Shown: positions 8,561 to 20,110 of the stretch, one piece after another
Numbering within the stretch: the stretch's first letter is position 1
How the letters are laid out: each line of letters begins with the position of its first letter
Assembly (NCBI RefSeq): GCF_036850765.1
Contig: NC_089492.1
Location: 167,212,296 to 167,276,295 of the forward strand
Direction: 5' to 3'
Source of the DNA: Saccopteryx bilineata
Taxonomy: Eukaryota > Chordata > Mammalia > Chiroptera > Emballonuridae
DNA length: 64,000 bases
The notes under the pieces: model-generated
The model's database searches: none
Told to the model about the DNA's origin: nothing
Seen by the model: only the letters and a program-made list of their open reading frames with translations
Program-made: the position numbers and the translations under genes

Positions 8561-11500
8561 AGCAAAGGGGGACAGAAGACCACTCTTTCTAGATGGGCAA
8601 GACCATCATGACCCTCTGGTGAGAGAAAACATCACACAGAAAGACTGAAAACCAGTTGTTGGTGGTGGGGATTTGTGGTAAATTTCTGGGTTCAAGATAA
8701 GGATGAGGAAATGGTTGCTGTGCAGGGCTTGTTTTTGTTTTTTGCCGTTAGTGCGGGTTTTTAAAATTTGTCTCTTTTCTACCCATGAACAGGCTTCTCC
8801 ACGGAGGAGTCAGACTTGGGAAATCACAAGAAGAGAAAATATGATTCCATTATCTCTGAAATGAGAACTTATTCTGGCAAAATTTTAGAGATGAAAGCCA
8901 CCCAAGACTCCATAACTTAATTTTTCAGGTAGAGAGTGTGGAGGGCCAATGGAAGGTGGTTGATTGTCAATTTGTAAGATAGAGAGAAAGTGGTTATTTA
9001 CTTTTGGTGTTAGCCTTGTTTTTTAAAAAAATAAACTGCTTTTGTTTGTTTATAAGAATGTAAATTTAATCAACAATTAGAGGAGTTTTGCCATGTGGAT
9101 GACAAGGATGTCACCCTAAGCCTAGTGTCCTAGGGGGTAGAGATGATTCTACAAACCAGTTCCTGTTTGTTCTAGATAAATATAAATACAAACTATTATA
9201 AAGTAACATATAATCTCATTAAATAAAACAACCCCCCCATATTTTAAAGAGGAGAAACTGTTGACCCAATTCTTTAGTTATTTTTACAGATATTTTGCTG
9301 TTTTATAACTGACGTTTCTTAATTCTTTACTCAAGTGAAATTATGTACAGTTCTCAAGTATATAAAATAGAGAACAGTGGGACAGTGGGATGATGGTTGG
9401 GGGGTCCTGATCCCCATTACTTTGGCCATCTCCTTGTCCAGGTCATGACCTGTAAGTCCCCACATAGAGATCCACATCTCTGCCAAACACAATTTGAAAG
9501 CCCCAGATCTAATTGATCTTTCTTCCCCCTTACAAAGCTGCTAGGTGATTCACTGTACAAAACTCATTCACCTTACCTACAGCCACTGAAACTCAATCCC
9601 TTTCTCAGGTGACTTCTACAGAGATGTCCCATGTTTTCTAGGACAGCTCTTTCTCCATTTAATTAGGGAAGCACTGAGATTATTCCCAGCTCCCATTGGG
9701 TTAGACTTGCTCAGTGGCTGTTCCTCCAAACTGTCTTTTAATCACGATGTCCTTGCTCTTGCTGCCAGAGGCCCCCAACCAACCAGGCATAGCAAGAAGA
9801 ATTGGGAAAGACTTGGAAATGATCAGAAATGACAACAGCTCGTCCTCTCTGGGGACTGAGTTACCCCTACCTTGCATTGTCTTGAAGCATCTTTTCAAAC
9901 TCTGTAAATTGTCCAATACTGATAGCAAAGAAAATAATTCTTATTCCTAGAAGTGTAAATGATGCTTCCTGGAGATGCTCTTGATGATTGCCCTGTAGGT
10001 TCAGACCACTTTAGAATCTACCTGTAAATTCACTTCAGATTCTTCATGGTCTTTATATGTGTGCACTCTTTGAATTTGCTCTTAATTTCTGTTATTGCAT
10101 CCTCTTGGATTCTTCTTCAATGAGTTCAAAAGTCTTTGACAGGTGTTTAATTCATGTATGAGAATTTTTATTTTTAGCTTTAAAAAGAAAAGTGTATCCT
10201 TTAATAGGCAGTAATAGATGCCAGCCAAGCCCACTATTAGTAGCTAGAGGACTGCAGAAACCTGCTCAGTTGTTGCCAGAAATGGTGAGAGAGGAACTGA
10301 ACTCAATGTCCCTGGAAGGAAGCATTTTGTTCTTTTTTTTCCCCTCTACTCTCAATCTTTTCTTCTCTTGGTAGAAAGTTACTTCAGTTCCTCTTGGGTC
10401 CTCTATAGGGGCCATTCTATCTCACAGACTAGATCTATGCTACATCCCTGTCTCATGACCTTATTAGAGTTAATTAATGTGCATACATGTGAGATCAGAC
10501 AAATCTGGGCATGATCAGTGACCATGAAGCTGACCATCAGAAATCCATTTTCAGAGGTGCTAGGGTTCCTTTAGGATGATCAAAACCAAGGGCAGAAATA
10601 AAAGGCATAATGAACATTCTCTAGCAAAAAAAAGCATTTGCCTTGGCACTGAGGGGCACTGGAGAGAAGAATTTTGTCACTCAGATTTATCTCCCAGTTA
10701 AGCTTCCATAAGGTTAATATCTGAGCTCTAGGAAGCTCAGAGGAGTTGAAAGTGGAAGCCAAACAAGCAGTTGACCCCACCCTCTGCAGGACCTGGGGGC
10801 AAGAGCAGCATGGTCACAGAGTGCCCCTAGGAAGGGAGAAGGCATGGGCCTCATCATTTCCCGACCACTTGCCAGCGTTGTCCCTGAGGCTCACTGCTCC
10901 AGCTGGAGTGCCCAGTTGGGCGGGTGGGGTGGGGGTGGGGGCAGCCAGACCCAAAAGGCACTGTTTGTTGCCACGAGAATCACTATGGTGATCGGAGCAT
11001 TGAGGCTATGTATGACAGCGCAATAAAACAGTGGAATCTGAGGTTTCACTATAATTAGGACCACGACCCATGGTCTGCTCAGACCTAGAAACATTTTTTT
11101 TTTCAGTTTTTCATTCAACAATATTTGAGTTTCCTTTGATTTAAAGCACTTAATGACATGTTAGTCACTGGAAATAGACAATAGACAAATAGACAAATCA
11201 GTTTCCATGTAACTTATTTCTACCTGGTGACCCTAGTTCTGCCATGCTTGCTGTGGTTCCCTTAAATGCTTTTGGTTAAAAAACCTCTGTATTCTCTTCT
11301 TGCAAAGTGACAGATATCTAGTTCAAAGGAACTTAAACAAAGGTGGCTCGTGTAACTGGAAGGTCAGGGAGCAGAGGTGGCAAGGGGACTGGCATTCAGG
11401 CCCATTTGAATGGGATGATGTCATTGGTTCAACCTTTTCCTACTCAGCATTTAGTTCAGGTTTTCTATGTATGGACTTTATTCTTTGAAAAGATCTGTCC

Positions 11501-11825
11501 TCAGGATAATCAAAGAGGCCCTTGGCAGCTCAAGATTTAAAGGGTCTCTCAGAACATATGAATTTTTCTGAATTATGATTGGTGCTGCTTGATCACATGC
11601 CCACCCATGACTAGTTTGAAAAATCCCCTAGATAAGGTACTCTGATTGGCCAACTGTGTCACGTGCCCACACACACTTCCACAGGATAGGTAGGGCCACG
11701 TGATTGACAGTGCTTTGGAGCTTTGCAAACACTTTTTCCTCTGTCTACACCCTAAATGCCTCAGCTGGCCAAGCCTCTCCCTTTGGAGGGCATGGATGCC
11801 ATAGCCAAACTGCCTTGTCTTAAAT
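8561..11825. other. Long unique stretch, no gene recognised
   Basis: About 3.3 kb without a repeat I can name with confidence. GC content varies, and a G-rich island lies at 10,918-10,945. The open frames are below 100 codons and lack splice or domain support. A single AATAAA-like motif is not informative by itself. Confidence 0.4.
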
Positions 11826-12015
11826 TTTAGCTCCACACTTATTTGCTGTGTGATCTTGGACAAATTACCCTGGCCTCAGTCTTCTCACCTGCAAAACTGG
11901 AATACTATAAGTACCTACTTCATAATGTTATTGAGAGGATTAAATGAGGTTATATGTATAAAACAGGGTATGGCATATAGTAAGTGTCATGTGTTAACTG
12001 TTATTATTATTACCA
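11826..12015 (+). mobile_element. MIR SINE
   Basis: The core reads GTGTGATCTTGGACAAATTACC, then CCTCAGTCTTCTCACCTGCAAAACTGG, then ATGTTATTGAGAGGATTAAATGAG and GGCATATAGTAAGTG, which is the standard MIR order in the forward direction. Confidence 0.85.
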
Positions 12016-12988
12016 TACCTCTAGGACCAGCAAAACTTGACCAAGAACCTGAACTCCAAGTATTTGAAAGAAGACTCATAAGGAAAAAAGAAGCTTAGTT
12101 CATACCATTATACAACCTTGGAATTTATCATTCTCAGAAAGAACATACTGGAGCCACTTTTACCAGGAGATCCACAAGGAATGTATTACTGTTGCTCAGT
12201 TAAGGCTCATTAGCTACACTATGTTTTGGTCAGAAAGTTGGGATGTCAGGCTTCAAAGAGGATCCCTTCTCATTAAATGAAGATAAATGACATTTTCTAC
12301 ATTCACCAAAGTACAGATCAGCATTTTAAAAGAACTTGCATGCATCTAGCCCTCATCCCGATTAGTCATGGTACTTACAAATCTGATCCAGACAGGCATC
12401 CTTTGTGGTCTTTTACATTATAGGGTTTCCTGTTAAAGTTTGGTAAAACTGTATCAGCTCTGAGATACATAAACCCAATTAAAGTGTGTCTGGCTTTTTA
12501 GAAAGCAGAAGGGCTTCTGGGAACAGCTTTCTCATTTTATGCTTTTTACCAGACCACTTGACTTTTTGCCACTTCATTCCTGGTGGTTAAATCTTAGGTC
12601 ATGTGGGTGGGTGATATACAGTAAGGTTAAACACCCCAGCCTGAGTCAGAAAGCAAGCCAATTTGCAAACAAAACTCACCCAGATATAGGCATGTGCATC
12701 TACACAGGGCTCATTTCTCCAAAGATGTGTTTGGGGAGTTAGAAGTTCTTAACGGGGCATGTGAGGTGACCAGTTCAGTGTCCTTGTGCATTTCTATTTT
12801 CTGTGATAAAACCATGAGAAGTGTCCAAATTCAAAAATAGAATATGAGAGAGCTATTTTGGTAACATCCCCTACAACCAAATATCACTCAGACCTTCAAA
12901 TATCTGACCACACCATATGTCTTCTCCTTGACTTTTCATGAAGCTATAACAAAAACTTCACAAAATTTCCTCTCTAGGAAGGTGCATT
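12016..12988. other. Unique flank of the L1 insertion
   Basis: No gene or repeat recognised. This is the pre-insertion sequence upstream of the young L1. It rejoins the downstream flank at 18,690 once the element and one target copy are removed. Confidence 0.45.
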
Positions 12989-13004
12989 GAAAACAAATAT
13001 TTCT
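12989..13004 (+). repeat. L1 target-site duplication, left copy
   Basis: GAAAACAAATATTTCT is repeated perfectly at 18,674-18,689, right after the poly(A) tail. The nick site reads TT/GAAAA on this strand, a modest variant of the L1 endonuclease consensus TT/AAAA. A perfect 16-bp duplication implies a recent insertion. Confidence 0.97.
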
Positions 13005-13249
13005 GAGTGACGTCACGGAAATGGCGCCGTGAGAAGCGCGTCTGACAGCTCTCCCCTAAATCACAACAAATTTATCAACTAGAAACAGAAAAATTTATCC
13101 TCGGAGCATTCCGGAGTTCCACACAAACTGAAAGCAAAAGGACTGTTATCACTTGAATCTGAGAGACGAGGGTGTGGAGGAAGCTACCGCGACGCTCATT
13201 CAAGCCGCGAGGGAGTGCGCCTGCATGCTATCAATAAGACCACCCTCAG
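13005..13249 (+). promoter_or_regulatory. Short L1 5' UTR with CRE and YY1-like motif
   Basis: The first bases are GAG then TGACGTCA (13,008-13,015) and GGAAATGGCGCC (13,017-13,028). These correspond to CREB/ATF and YY1-type sites at the transcription start, and YY1 is known to position L1 initiation in human. The UTR is only 245 bp before the ORF1 ATG. It aligns with the start of the minus-strand L1 5' UTR at 961 but lacks the rest of that longer UTR. CpG dinucleotides are concentrated at its two ends. Confidence 0.65.
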
Positions 13250-14245
13250 ATGCCGATAAGAAAGAGGAAATCGAATATTATGGATACAAAAGAAAGAGAG
13301 GTAACACAAATAGATGTGGAAAAATCTATGGAGAAAAGACTTAACATATTGGAAGCCTTGGAGCTAAATGACAAAGAATTTAAAATAGAAATCTTAAAAA
13401 TACTCAGAGATATACAAGAAAACACAGAAAGGCAATATAGGGAGATCAGAAAACAACTCAATGAACACAAAGAATATATTACCAAGGAAATTGAAACTAT
13501 AAAAACAAATCAAACAGAAGTGAAAAACGCAATTCACGAGCTGAAAAACGAGGTAACAAGCTTAGCTAACAGAACAGCCCAGATTGAAGATAGGATTAGT
13601 GAAATAGAAGACAAACAACTTGAGGCACAACAGAGAGAAGAAGAAAGAGACTCAAAAATAATAAAAAATGAGAAAGCCCTACAGGAATTGTCTGACTCCA
13701 TCAGAAAGAATAACATAAGAATAATAGGTATATCAGAGGGAGAAGAGAAAGAAAATGGAATGGAGAATATATTCAAACAAATAATAGACGAGAACTTCCC
13801 AAGCCTGTGGAAGGAACTAAAGCCTCAAATTCAAGAAGCAAACAGAACACCAAGTTTTCTTAACCCCAACAAACCCACTCCAAGGCACATCATAATAAAG
13901 ATGACACAAACCAATGACAAAGAAAAAATTCTCAAGGCAGCCAGGAAAAAGAAGAGTACAACATATAAAGGAAGGCCTATTAGATTATCATCAGATTTCT
14001 CAGCAGAAACTCTACAAGCTAGAAGAGAGTGGACCCCAATATTTAAAGCCCTGAAAGAGAGGAACTTTCAGCCAAGAATACTATACCCATCAAAGCTATC
14101 CTTCAAGTATGAAGGAGATATAAAAACATTCACAAATACAGAAAAGATGAGAGAATTTATCAACAGAAAGCCCCCACTCCAGGAAATACTAAGGGGGGTT
14201 TCCCAACCAGATTCAAAGAACAAAAGAAAACAACACCACAAGTAA
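13250..14245 (+). CDS. ORF1: L1 ORF1p, RNA-binding nucleic-acid chaperone
   Basis: The 331-residue product is the L1 RNA-packaging protein. It coats L1 RNA as trimers in cytoplasmic ribonucleoprotein particles and is needed for retrotransposition. Residues 1-40 are a basic and acidic head. About 40-150 is a charged coiled coil with the trimer motif R-I-S-E-I-E at 115-120. An RRM-like domain spans roughly 153-250 (NNIRIIGI, then PRHIIIKM), and the C-terminal domain runs about 251-315, including SAETLQARREW. The length is close to the usual 335-340. The frame is fully open with no frameshift. The start at 13,250 gives the longest frame; a second ATG at 13,280 is in a similar context and could be the true start. 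A 325-bp gap separates it from ORF2. Confidence 0.95.
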   Translation: MPIRKRKSNIMDTKEREVTQIDVEKSMEKRLNILEALELNDKEFKIEILKILRDIQENTERQYREIRKQLNEHKEYITKEIETIKTNQTEVKNAIHELKNEVTSLANRTAQIEDRISEIEDKQLEAQQREEERDSKIIKNEKALQELSDSIRKNNIRIIGISEGEEKENGMENIFKQIIDENFPSLWKELKPQIQEANRTPSFLNPNKPTPRHIIIKMTQTNDKEKILKAARKKKSTTYKGRPIRLSSDFSAETLQARREWTPIFKALKERNFQPRILYPSKLSFKYEGDIKTFTNTEKMREFINRKPPLQEILRGVSQPDSKNKRKQHHK

Positions 14246-14337
14246 CAGCTCCACCAAGAACACAATAAAACCAAACTTAAACTGTGACAACAAAGGAAAA
14301 AAAGGGGGGAGAGGATGGAGATTAACAGTAGCAAAGG

Positions 14338-14580
14338 ATGATGAAGTGCAGAAATACTTATAAGATAGGGTACTACAATGAATATGGTAGGTACCCTTTT
14401 CATTACTTAATGGTAACCACCCTTAAAAAAACCACCACAAAAACACTTGACTTAAAAAAGGTAGCAACAGAGGAAAGAAGTATGGAACACAAACAAACAA
14501 AAACAAATGATAGAAAAACAAAAGAGAAGAATCAAACTAGATACAAAACTAACAGAAAGCAATTTATAAAATGGCAGTAG
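14338..14580 (+). CDS. Small frame overlapping the ORF2 start (possible uORF)
   Basis: An 80-codon frame lies in the inter-ORF region. It is Lys-, Thr- and Asn-rich and resembles no family that I know. Its TAG stop (14,578-14,580) overlaps the ORF2 ATG (14,571) by 10 nt in the sequence ATGGCAGTAG. Such a stop/start overlap could allow ORF2 translation by termination and reinitiation, which is inference. A chance frame in A-rich inter-ORF DNA is the main alternative. Confidence 0.3.
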   Translation: MMKCRNTYKIGYYNEYGRYPFHYLMVTTLKKTTTKTLDLKKVATEERSMEHKQTKTNDRKTKEKNQTRYKTNRKQFIKWQ

Positions 14581-17500
14581 GGAACCCACAAGTGTCAATA
14601 ATTACACTAAATGTAAATGGATTAAACTTACCAATAAAAAGACACAGAGTAGCAGAATGGATTAAAAAAGAAAATCCAACTATATGCTGCCTACAAGAAA
14701 CACATCTAAGCAACAAGGATAAAAACAAATTCAAAGTGAAAGGCTGGAAAACAATACTCCAAGCAAACAACACCCAAAAAAAAGCAGGTGTAGCAATACT
14801 CATATCTAATAATGCTGACTACAAGACAGAAAAAGTACTCAGAGACAAAAATGGTCATTTCATAATGATTAAGGGGAAGTTGAATCAAGAAGACATAACA
14901 ATCCTTAATATATATGCACCAAACCAAGGAGCACCAAAATATATAAGACAGCTACTTATTGACCTTAAAACAAAAACTAACAAAAATACAATCATACTTG
15001 GAGACCTCAATACACCGCTGATGGCTCTAGATCGGTCATCCAAACAGAGAATCAATAAAGATATAGTGGCCTTAAACGAAATACTAGAACACCTGGATAT
15101 GATAGACATCTACAGGACACTTCATCCCAAAGCGACAGAGTATACATTTTTCTCTAGTGTACATGGAACATTCTCAAGAATTGACCATATGTTGGGCCAC
15201 AAAGACAATATCAGCAAATTTAGAAAAATTGAAATTGTACCAAGCATATTTTCTGATCATAAAGCCTTGAAACTAGAATTCAACTGCAAAAAAGAGGGGG
15301 AAAAACCCACAAAAATGTGGAAACTAAACAACATACTTCTAAAAAATGAATGGGTCAAAGAAGAAATAAGTGCAGAAATCAAAATATATATACAGACAAA
15401 TGAAAATGAAAATACGACATATCAGAATCTCTGGGATGCAGCAAAAGCAGTAATAAGAGGAAAGTTCATATCACTTCAGGCCTATATGAACAAACAAGAG
15501 AGAGCCCAAGTAAACCACTTAACTTCACACCTTAAGGAACTAGAAAAAGAACAAAGACAACCCAAAACCAGCCGAAGAAAGGAGATAATAAAAATCAGAG
15601 CAGAAATAAATGAAATAGAGAACAGAAAAACTATAGAAAAAATCAATAAAACAAGGAGCTGGTTCTTTGAAAAGATCAACAAAATTGACAAACCCTTGGC
15701 AAGACTCACCAAGGAAAAAAGACACAGGACTCAAATAAATAAAATCCAAAATGAAAGAGGAGAGATCACCACAGACATCATAGAAATACAAAGAATTATT
15801 GTAGAATACTATGAAAAATTATATGCCACCAAATACAACAATCTAGAAGAAATGGATAAATTCCTAGAACAATACAACCTTCCTAGACTGAGTCATGAAG
15901 AAGCAGAAAGCCTAAACAGACCAATCAGCAGGGAGGAAATAGAAAAAACTATTAAAAATCTCCCCAAAAATAAAAGTCCAGGCCCAGACGGTTATACTAG
16001 TGAATTCTATCAAACATTCAAAGAAGACTTGGTTCCTATTCTACTCAAAGTCTTCCAAAAAATTGAAGATGAAGCAATACTTCCAAACACATTTTATGAG
16101 GCCAACATAACCCTCATACCAAAACCTGGCAAGGATGGCACAAAGAAAGAAAACTAGAGACCAATATCTTTAATGAATACAGATGCTAAAATACTAAACA
16201 AAATACTGGCAAACCGAATACAACAACATATTAAAAAAATAATACATCATGATCAAGTGGGATTCATCCCAGAATCTCAAGGATGGTTCAACATACGCAA
16301 AACGGTTAACGTAATACACCATATCAACAAAACAAAGAACAAAAACCACATGATCTTATCAATAGATGCAGAAAAGGCTTTTGATAAAATACAACACAAT
16401 TTTATGTTTAAGACTCTCAACAAAATGGGTATAGAAGGAAAATATCTCAACATGATAAAGGCCATATATGATAAACCATCAGCCAACATCCTATTAAACG
16501 GCATAAAACTGAGGACTTTCTACCTTAAATCAGGAACAAGACAGGGTTGTCCACTCTCTCCACTCTTATTCAACGTGGTGCTAGAAGTTCTGGCCAGAGC
16601 AATCAGACAAGACAAAGAAATAAAAGGCATCCATATCGGAAAAGAAGAAGTAAAGCTATCACTTTTTGCAGATGATATGATCCTATACATCGAAAACCCG
16701 AAGGACTCCACAAAAAGATTATTAGAAACAATAAACCAATACAGTAAGGTTGCAGGATACAAAATTAACATACAAAAGTCCATAGCCTTTCTATATGCCA
16801 ACAATGAAATATTAGAAAACGAACTCAAAAAAATAATCCCCTTCACGATTGCAACAAAAAAAATAAAATACCTAGGAATAAACATAACAAAGAACGTAAA
16901 GGACCTATATAATGAAAATTACAAAGCATTGTTAAGGGAAATCGAAAAAGATACAATGAGATGGAAAAATATTCCTTGTTCTTGGATAGGAAGAATAAAT
17001 ATAATCAAAATGGCCATATTACCCAAAGCAATATACAAATTTAATGCAATTCCCATCAAAATCCCTATGAGATTTTTTAAAGAAATGGAACAAAAAATCA
17101 TCAGATTTATATGGAACTATAAAAAACCCCGAATAGCCAAAACAATCCTAAGGAAAAAGAATGAAGCTGGGGGCATTACAATACCTGACTTTAAACTATA
17201 TTATAGGGCCACGATAATCAAAACAGCATGGTATTGGCAAAAAAATAGACACTCAGACCAATGGAACAGAATAGAAAGCCCAGAAATAAAACCACATATA
17301 TATGGTCAAATAATCTTTGATAAAGGGGCCAACAACACACAATGGAGAAAAGAAAGCCTCTTCAACAAATGGTGTTGGGAAAACTGGAAAGCCACATGCA
17401 AAAGAATGAAACTCGAGTACAGCCTGTCCCCGTGTACTAAAATTAACTCAAAATGGATCAAAGACCTAAATATAAGACCTGAAACAAGAAAGTACATAGA

Positions 17501-18395
17501 AGAAGACATAGGTACTAAAATCATGGACCTGGGTTTTAAAGAACATTTTATGAACTTGACTCCAATGGCAAGAGAAGTGAAGGCAAAGATAAATGAATGG
17601 GACTACATCAGAATTAAAAGTTTTTGCTCAGCAAGAGAAACTGATATCAAAATAAACAGACAGCCAACTATATGGGAACTGATATTTTCAAACGACAGCT
17701 CAGATAAGGGCCTAATATCCAAAATTTACGAAGAACTCATAAAACTCAACAACAAACAAACAAACAATCCAATAAAAAAATGGGAAGAGGACATGAACAG
17801 ACACTTCTCCCAGGAAGAGATACAAATGGCCAACAGATATATGAAAAGATGCTCAGCTTCATTAGTTATTAGAGAAATGCAAATCAAAACTACAATGAGA
17901 TACCACCTCACTCCTGTTAGATTAGCTATTATCAACAAGACGGGTAATAGCAAATGTTGGAGAGGCTGTGGAGAAAAGGGAACCCTCATTCACTGTTGGT
18001 GGGACTGTAAAGTAGTACAACCATTATGGAGGAAAGTATGGTGGTTCCTCAAAAAACTGCAAATAGAACTACCTTATGACCCAGCAATCCCTCTACTGGG
18101 TATATACCCCAAAACCTCAGAAACATTGATACGTGAAGACACATGTAGCCCCATGTTCATTGCAGCACTGTTCACAGTGGCCAAGACATGGAAACAACCA
18201 AAAAGCCCTTCAATAGAAGACTGGATAAAGAAGATGTGGCACATATACACTATGGAATACTACTCAGCCATAAGAAATGATGACATCAGATCATTTACAG
18301 CAAAATGGTGGGATCTTGATAACATTATAAGGAGTGAAATAAGCAAATCAGAAAAAAACAAGAACTACATGATTCCATACATTGGTGGAACATAA
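14571..18395 (+). pseudogene. ORF2: L1 ORF2p (endonuclease and reverse transcriptase) with one nonsense codon
   Basis: The 1,274-codon frame matches the usual ORF2p length. The N-terminal apurinic-like endonuclease has N14, E43, D145, N147, D205, D229 and H230 in place, with GDLN where GDFN is common. The fingers region begins near 460. An in-frame TAG at 16,155-16,157 (codon 529) follows KKEN and precedes RPIS. Beyond it the frame stays open for 745 codons: the catalytic A motif with SIDAEKAFD, the [11 protein letters not shown] motif, and FADD at codons 699-702. The C-terminal Cys motif is C1129-X3-C1133-X7-H1141-X4-C1146. There is no frameshift. The truncated product would keep endonuclease activity but no RT. 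Confidence 0.95.
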
Positions 18396-18673
18396 AAATG
18401 AGACTAAGAGACATGGACAAGAGTGTGGTGGTTACCAAGGGTGGGGGGGGAGGGAGGACATGGGAGGGAGGGAGGGAGAGAGTTAGGGGGAGGGGGAGGG
18501 GCACAGAGAACTAGATAGAGGGTGACGGAGGACAATCTGACTTTGGGCGAGGGGTTTGCAACATAATTTGATGACAAAATAACCTAGACATGTTTTCTTT
18601 GAATATATGTACCCTGATTTATTAATGTCATCCCATTACCATTAATAAAAATTTATTAAAAAAAAAAAAAAAA
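18396..18673 (+). other. L1 3' UTR with G-rich tract and poly(A) tail
   Basis: The 3' UTR carries a purine, G-rich run at 18,439-18,502 with several G3-G8 blocks, able to form a G-quadruplex. This is a known feature of L1 3' UTRs. An AATAAA signal lies at 18,644-18,649, and the A tail occupies 18,658-18,673. The same layout is seen in reverse at 972-1200 and 2797-3010. Confidence 0.9.
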
Positions 18674-18689
18674 GAAAACAAATATTTCT
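18674..18689 (+). repeat. L1 target-site duplication, right copy
   Basis: GAAAACAAATATTTCT is identical to 12,989-13,004 and follows the poly(A) directly, so the element and its empty-site sequence can be defined to the base. Confidence 0.97.
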
Positions 18690-18985
18690 CATTTCCTGCT
18701 CATCTACTGTGTGAGAAGCTGGTCTTCGATGATGTGTGTCTTTTCCTACATCAGTAATGACCACATAAGATAGAGAGAGAGGACCTGCCTGTCCCAGCAG
18801 TCAGGTGTTTGAACCTTCCCAGCCTGGGCCCAGACATGTGGTAGAGTAGCCAAGGCCCAAGTAATTCTAACTCCCAAGCTGTGACCCACAATAGCCATGC
18901 TAAGTAGAGCAGAGTGGAGCTGTCCCTTCTGAAGGCAGATGGAAGATTCATAAACAAAGTGAATTGTATTATTATTTCAATTACC
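18690..18985. other. Unique sequence downstream of the L1
   Basis: Continuation of the pre-insertion DNA. No gene or repeat is recognised. Confidence 0.4.
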
Positions 18986-19120
18986 TGACTTGGGGTAGTT
19001 TATTGCATAGCCATAGATAATAAGAACAATGACTATAAAAGTATCTGCTTTACTTATAAAGTTGTTGTGAAGCAATGAGAGAATGTATATGAAAACACTA
19101 TAAATTTTAAAGTAATATAC
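18986..19120 (+). mobile_element. MIR SINE fragment
   Basis: ATAGATAATAAGAACAATG, then TTATAAAGTTGTTGTGAAGCAATGAGAGAATGTA, follow the MIR 3' half order (variable region, GTTGTGAGGATTAAATGAG block). Diverged. Confidence 0.6.
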
Positions 19121-19840
19121 AAACATAAAGAATTATTATAGGGAAGTTCAGGTAACACACAAGAGTCTCTACAGGACAGTTCCCAGCTATGTCCCCTGTG
19201 GGAGCTGACTACCTAGATCTGACCTTGACTGGGGCTTCTCAGAAGCTCCTGATACAGTGAAAAATGAAGACAGACCAAAACAGATACATAAAAATTATGG
19301 TATACTTTAAACATTTTCTAATAAAGGAATCAGTAGTTTTATTTAAAAGATACCTGGAATTGCCACAACATGGTCAAAGGGTTCATGGGAAAGGAATTCC
19401 TAGAGCATCACAGGTGGCACCACTGGATGGTGACGCATGCTTGTGTAGCAATGATGACAGTTTCTCCGTGACTGTATGCATTCATTTAGAAATAGCATCA
19501 AAAGTCAAAATTGGAAGCCATTATGCATGTGGGTTCTGGACAGCTGGGCCAAGCCTGTGGTCTGGCATACCAAAGTCTGATGGCCTGATCCTCTGGACCT
19601 GGGTAGCTGTGTGGCTCCAGCAATTGCATGTCCCCAGAACAGCATCTGCTTTCTCAACCTGTCCAATAACCAAGAATGCTGTCCTCCCTTGCTGCCCAGA
19701 GTCTAGGGAGTTAAAAAAGCCTTTTTCCTTTTTTTCTCACTTCCCAACCTTACTTCTCCCAGGCCTCAAAGGTTCCTAGTGGAGCCATACAGTCTCTCCT
19801 ACTATAGTATAAACAACAGCAGCAACAGAACAATTAACAT
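19121..19840. other. Unique sequence; 171-codon frame not recognised
   Basis: A plus-strand frame at 19,264-19,779 is open for 171 codons. It has no domain, signal or coding-like composition that I can identify, and it overlaps no repeat. It is more likely chance or an untranslated unique sequence than a gene. Confidence 0.35.
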
Positions 19841-20110
19841 CTGCCCAGTAAACTACAGTTTGCAGAGAATTTTCAGACACATCCTCTCATTTGAGTCTTA
19901 CATCAAATAAATCATTATTATTCCAATGTAGCTATTGCTATGATTTCAAGTTTACGTGGGAGGAACAATGCTCTCAGAGGTGAATGACTTCTCTGAGATG
20001 AACCCATCAGTGGCAGAGCCTGAATGAGGTGCAGGTATTCTGAGTCCACCTTCTGTCTCCCATCCATTCTGTTAGGCCAGATCCCTGAAGGTAGACAGAG
20101 TGGCACCTCC
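19841..20110 (-). mobile_element. MIR SINE (antisense)
   Basis: Complement of MIR: CATCCTCTCATTTGAGTCTTACA, then GTGGGAGGAACAATGCTCTCAGAGGTGAATGACTT, then CAGTGGCAGAGCCTGAATGAGGTGCAGGTATTCTGAGTCC. This is the antisense order from the 3' region back to the head. Confidence 0.75.

Larger units (their letters stand above)
13005..18673 (+). mobile_element. L1: Near-intact full-length LINE-1
   Basis: A 5,669-bp element: 245-bp 5' UTR, ORF1 (13,250-14,245), 325-bp inter-ORF region, ORF2 (14,571-18,395), 3' UTR and a 16-nt poly(A). It is bounded by a perfect 16-bp duplication. ORF1 is open and ORF2 has one in-frame stop. The endonuclease, RT and Cys-rich residues that I checked are all present. It is the youngest large element here. 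Because the stop lies early in the RT domain, this copy cannot move alone, but its ORF1 product could still be made, and its RNA could be mobilised in trans at low efficiency. Confidence 0.97.

Noticed and set aside
10918..10945. CpG island or promoter at the G-rich island
   Set aside because: It is a short GGGGTGGGG-type run with almost no CpG and no supporting transcript features.
16520..16885. Minus-strand frames inside the L1 (such as 121 codons here)
   Set aside because: They are shadows of ORF2, produced by its strong codon bias.
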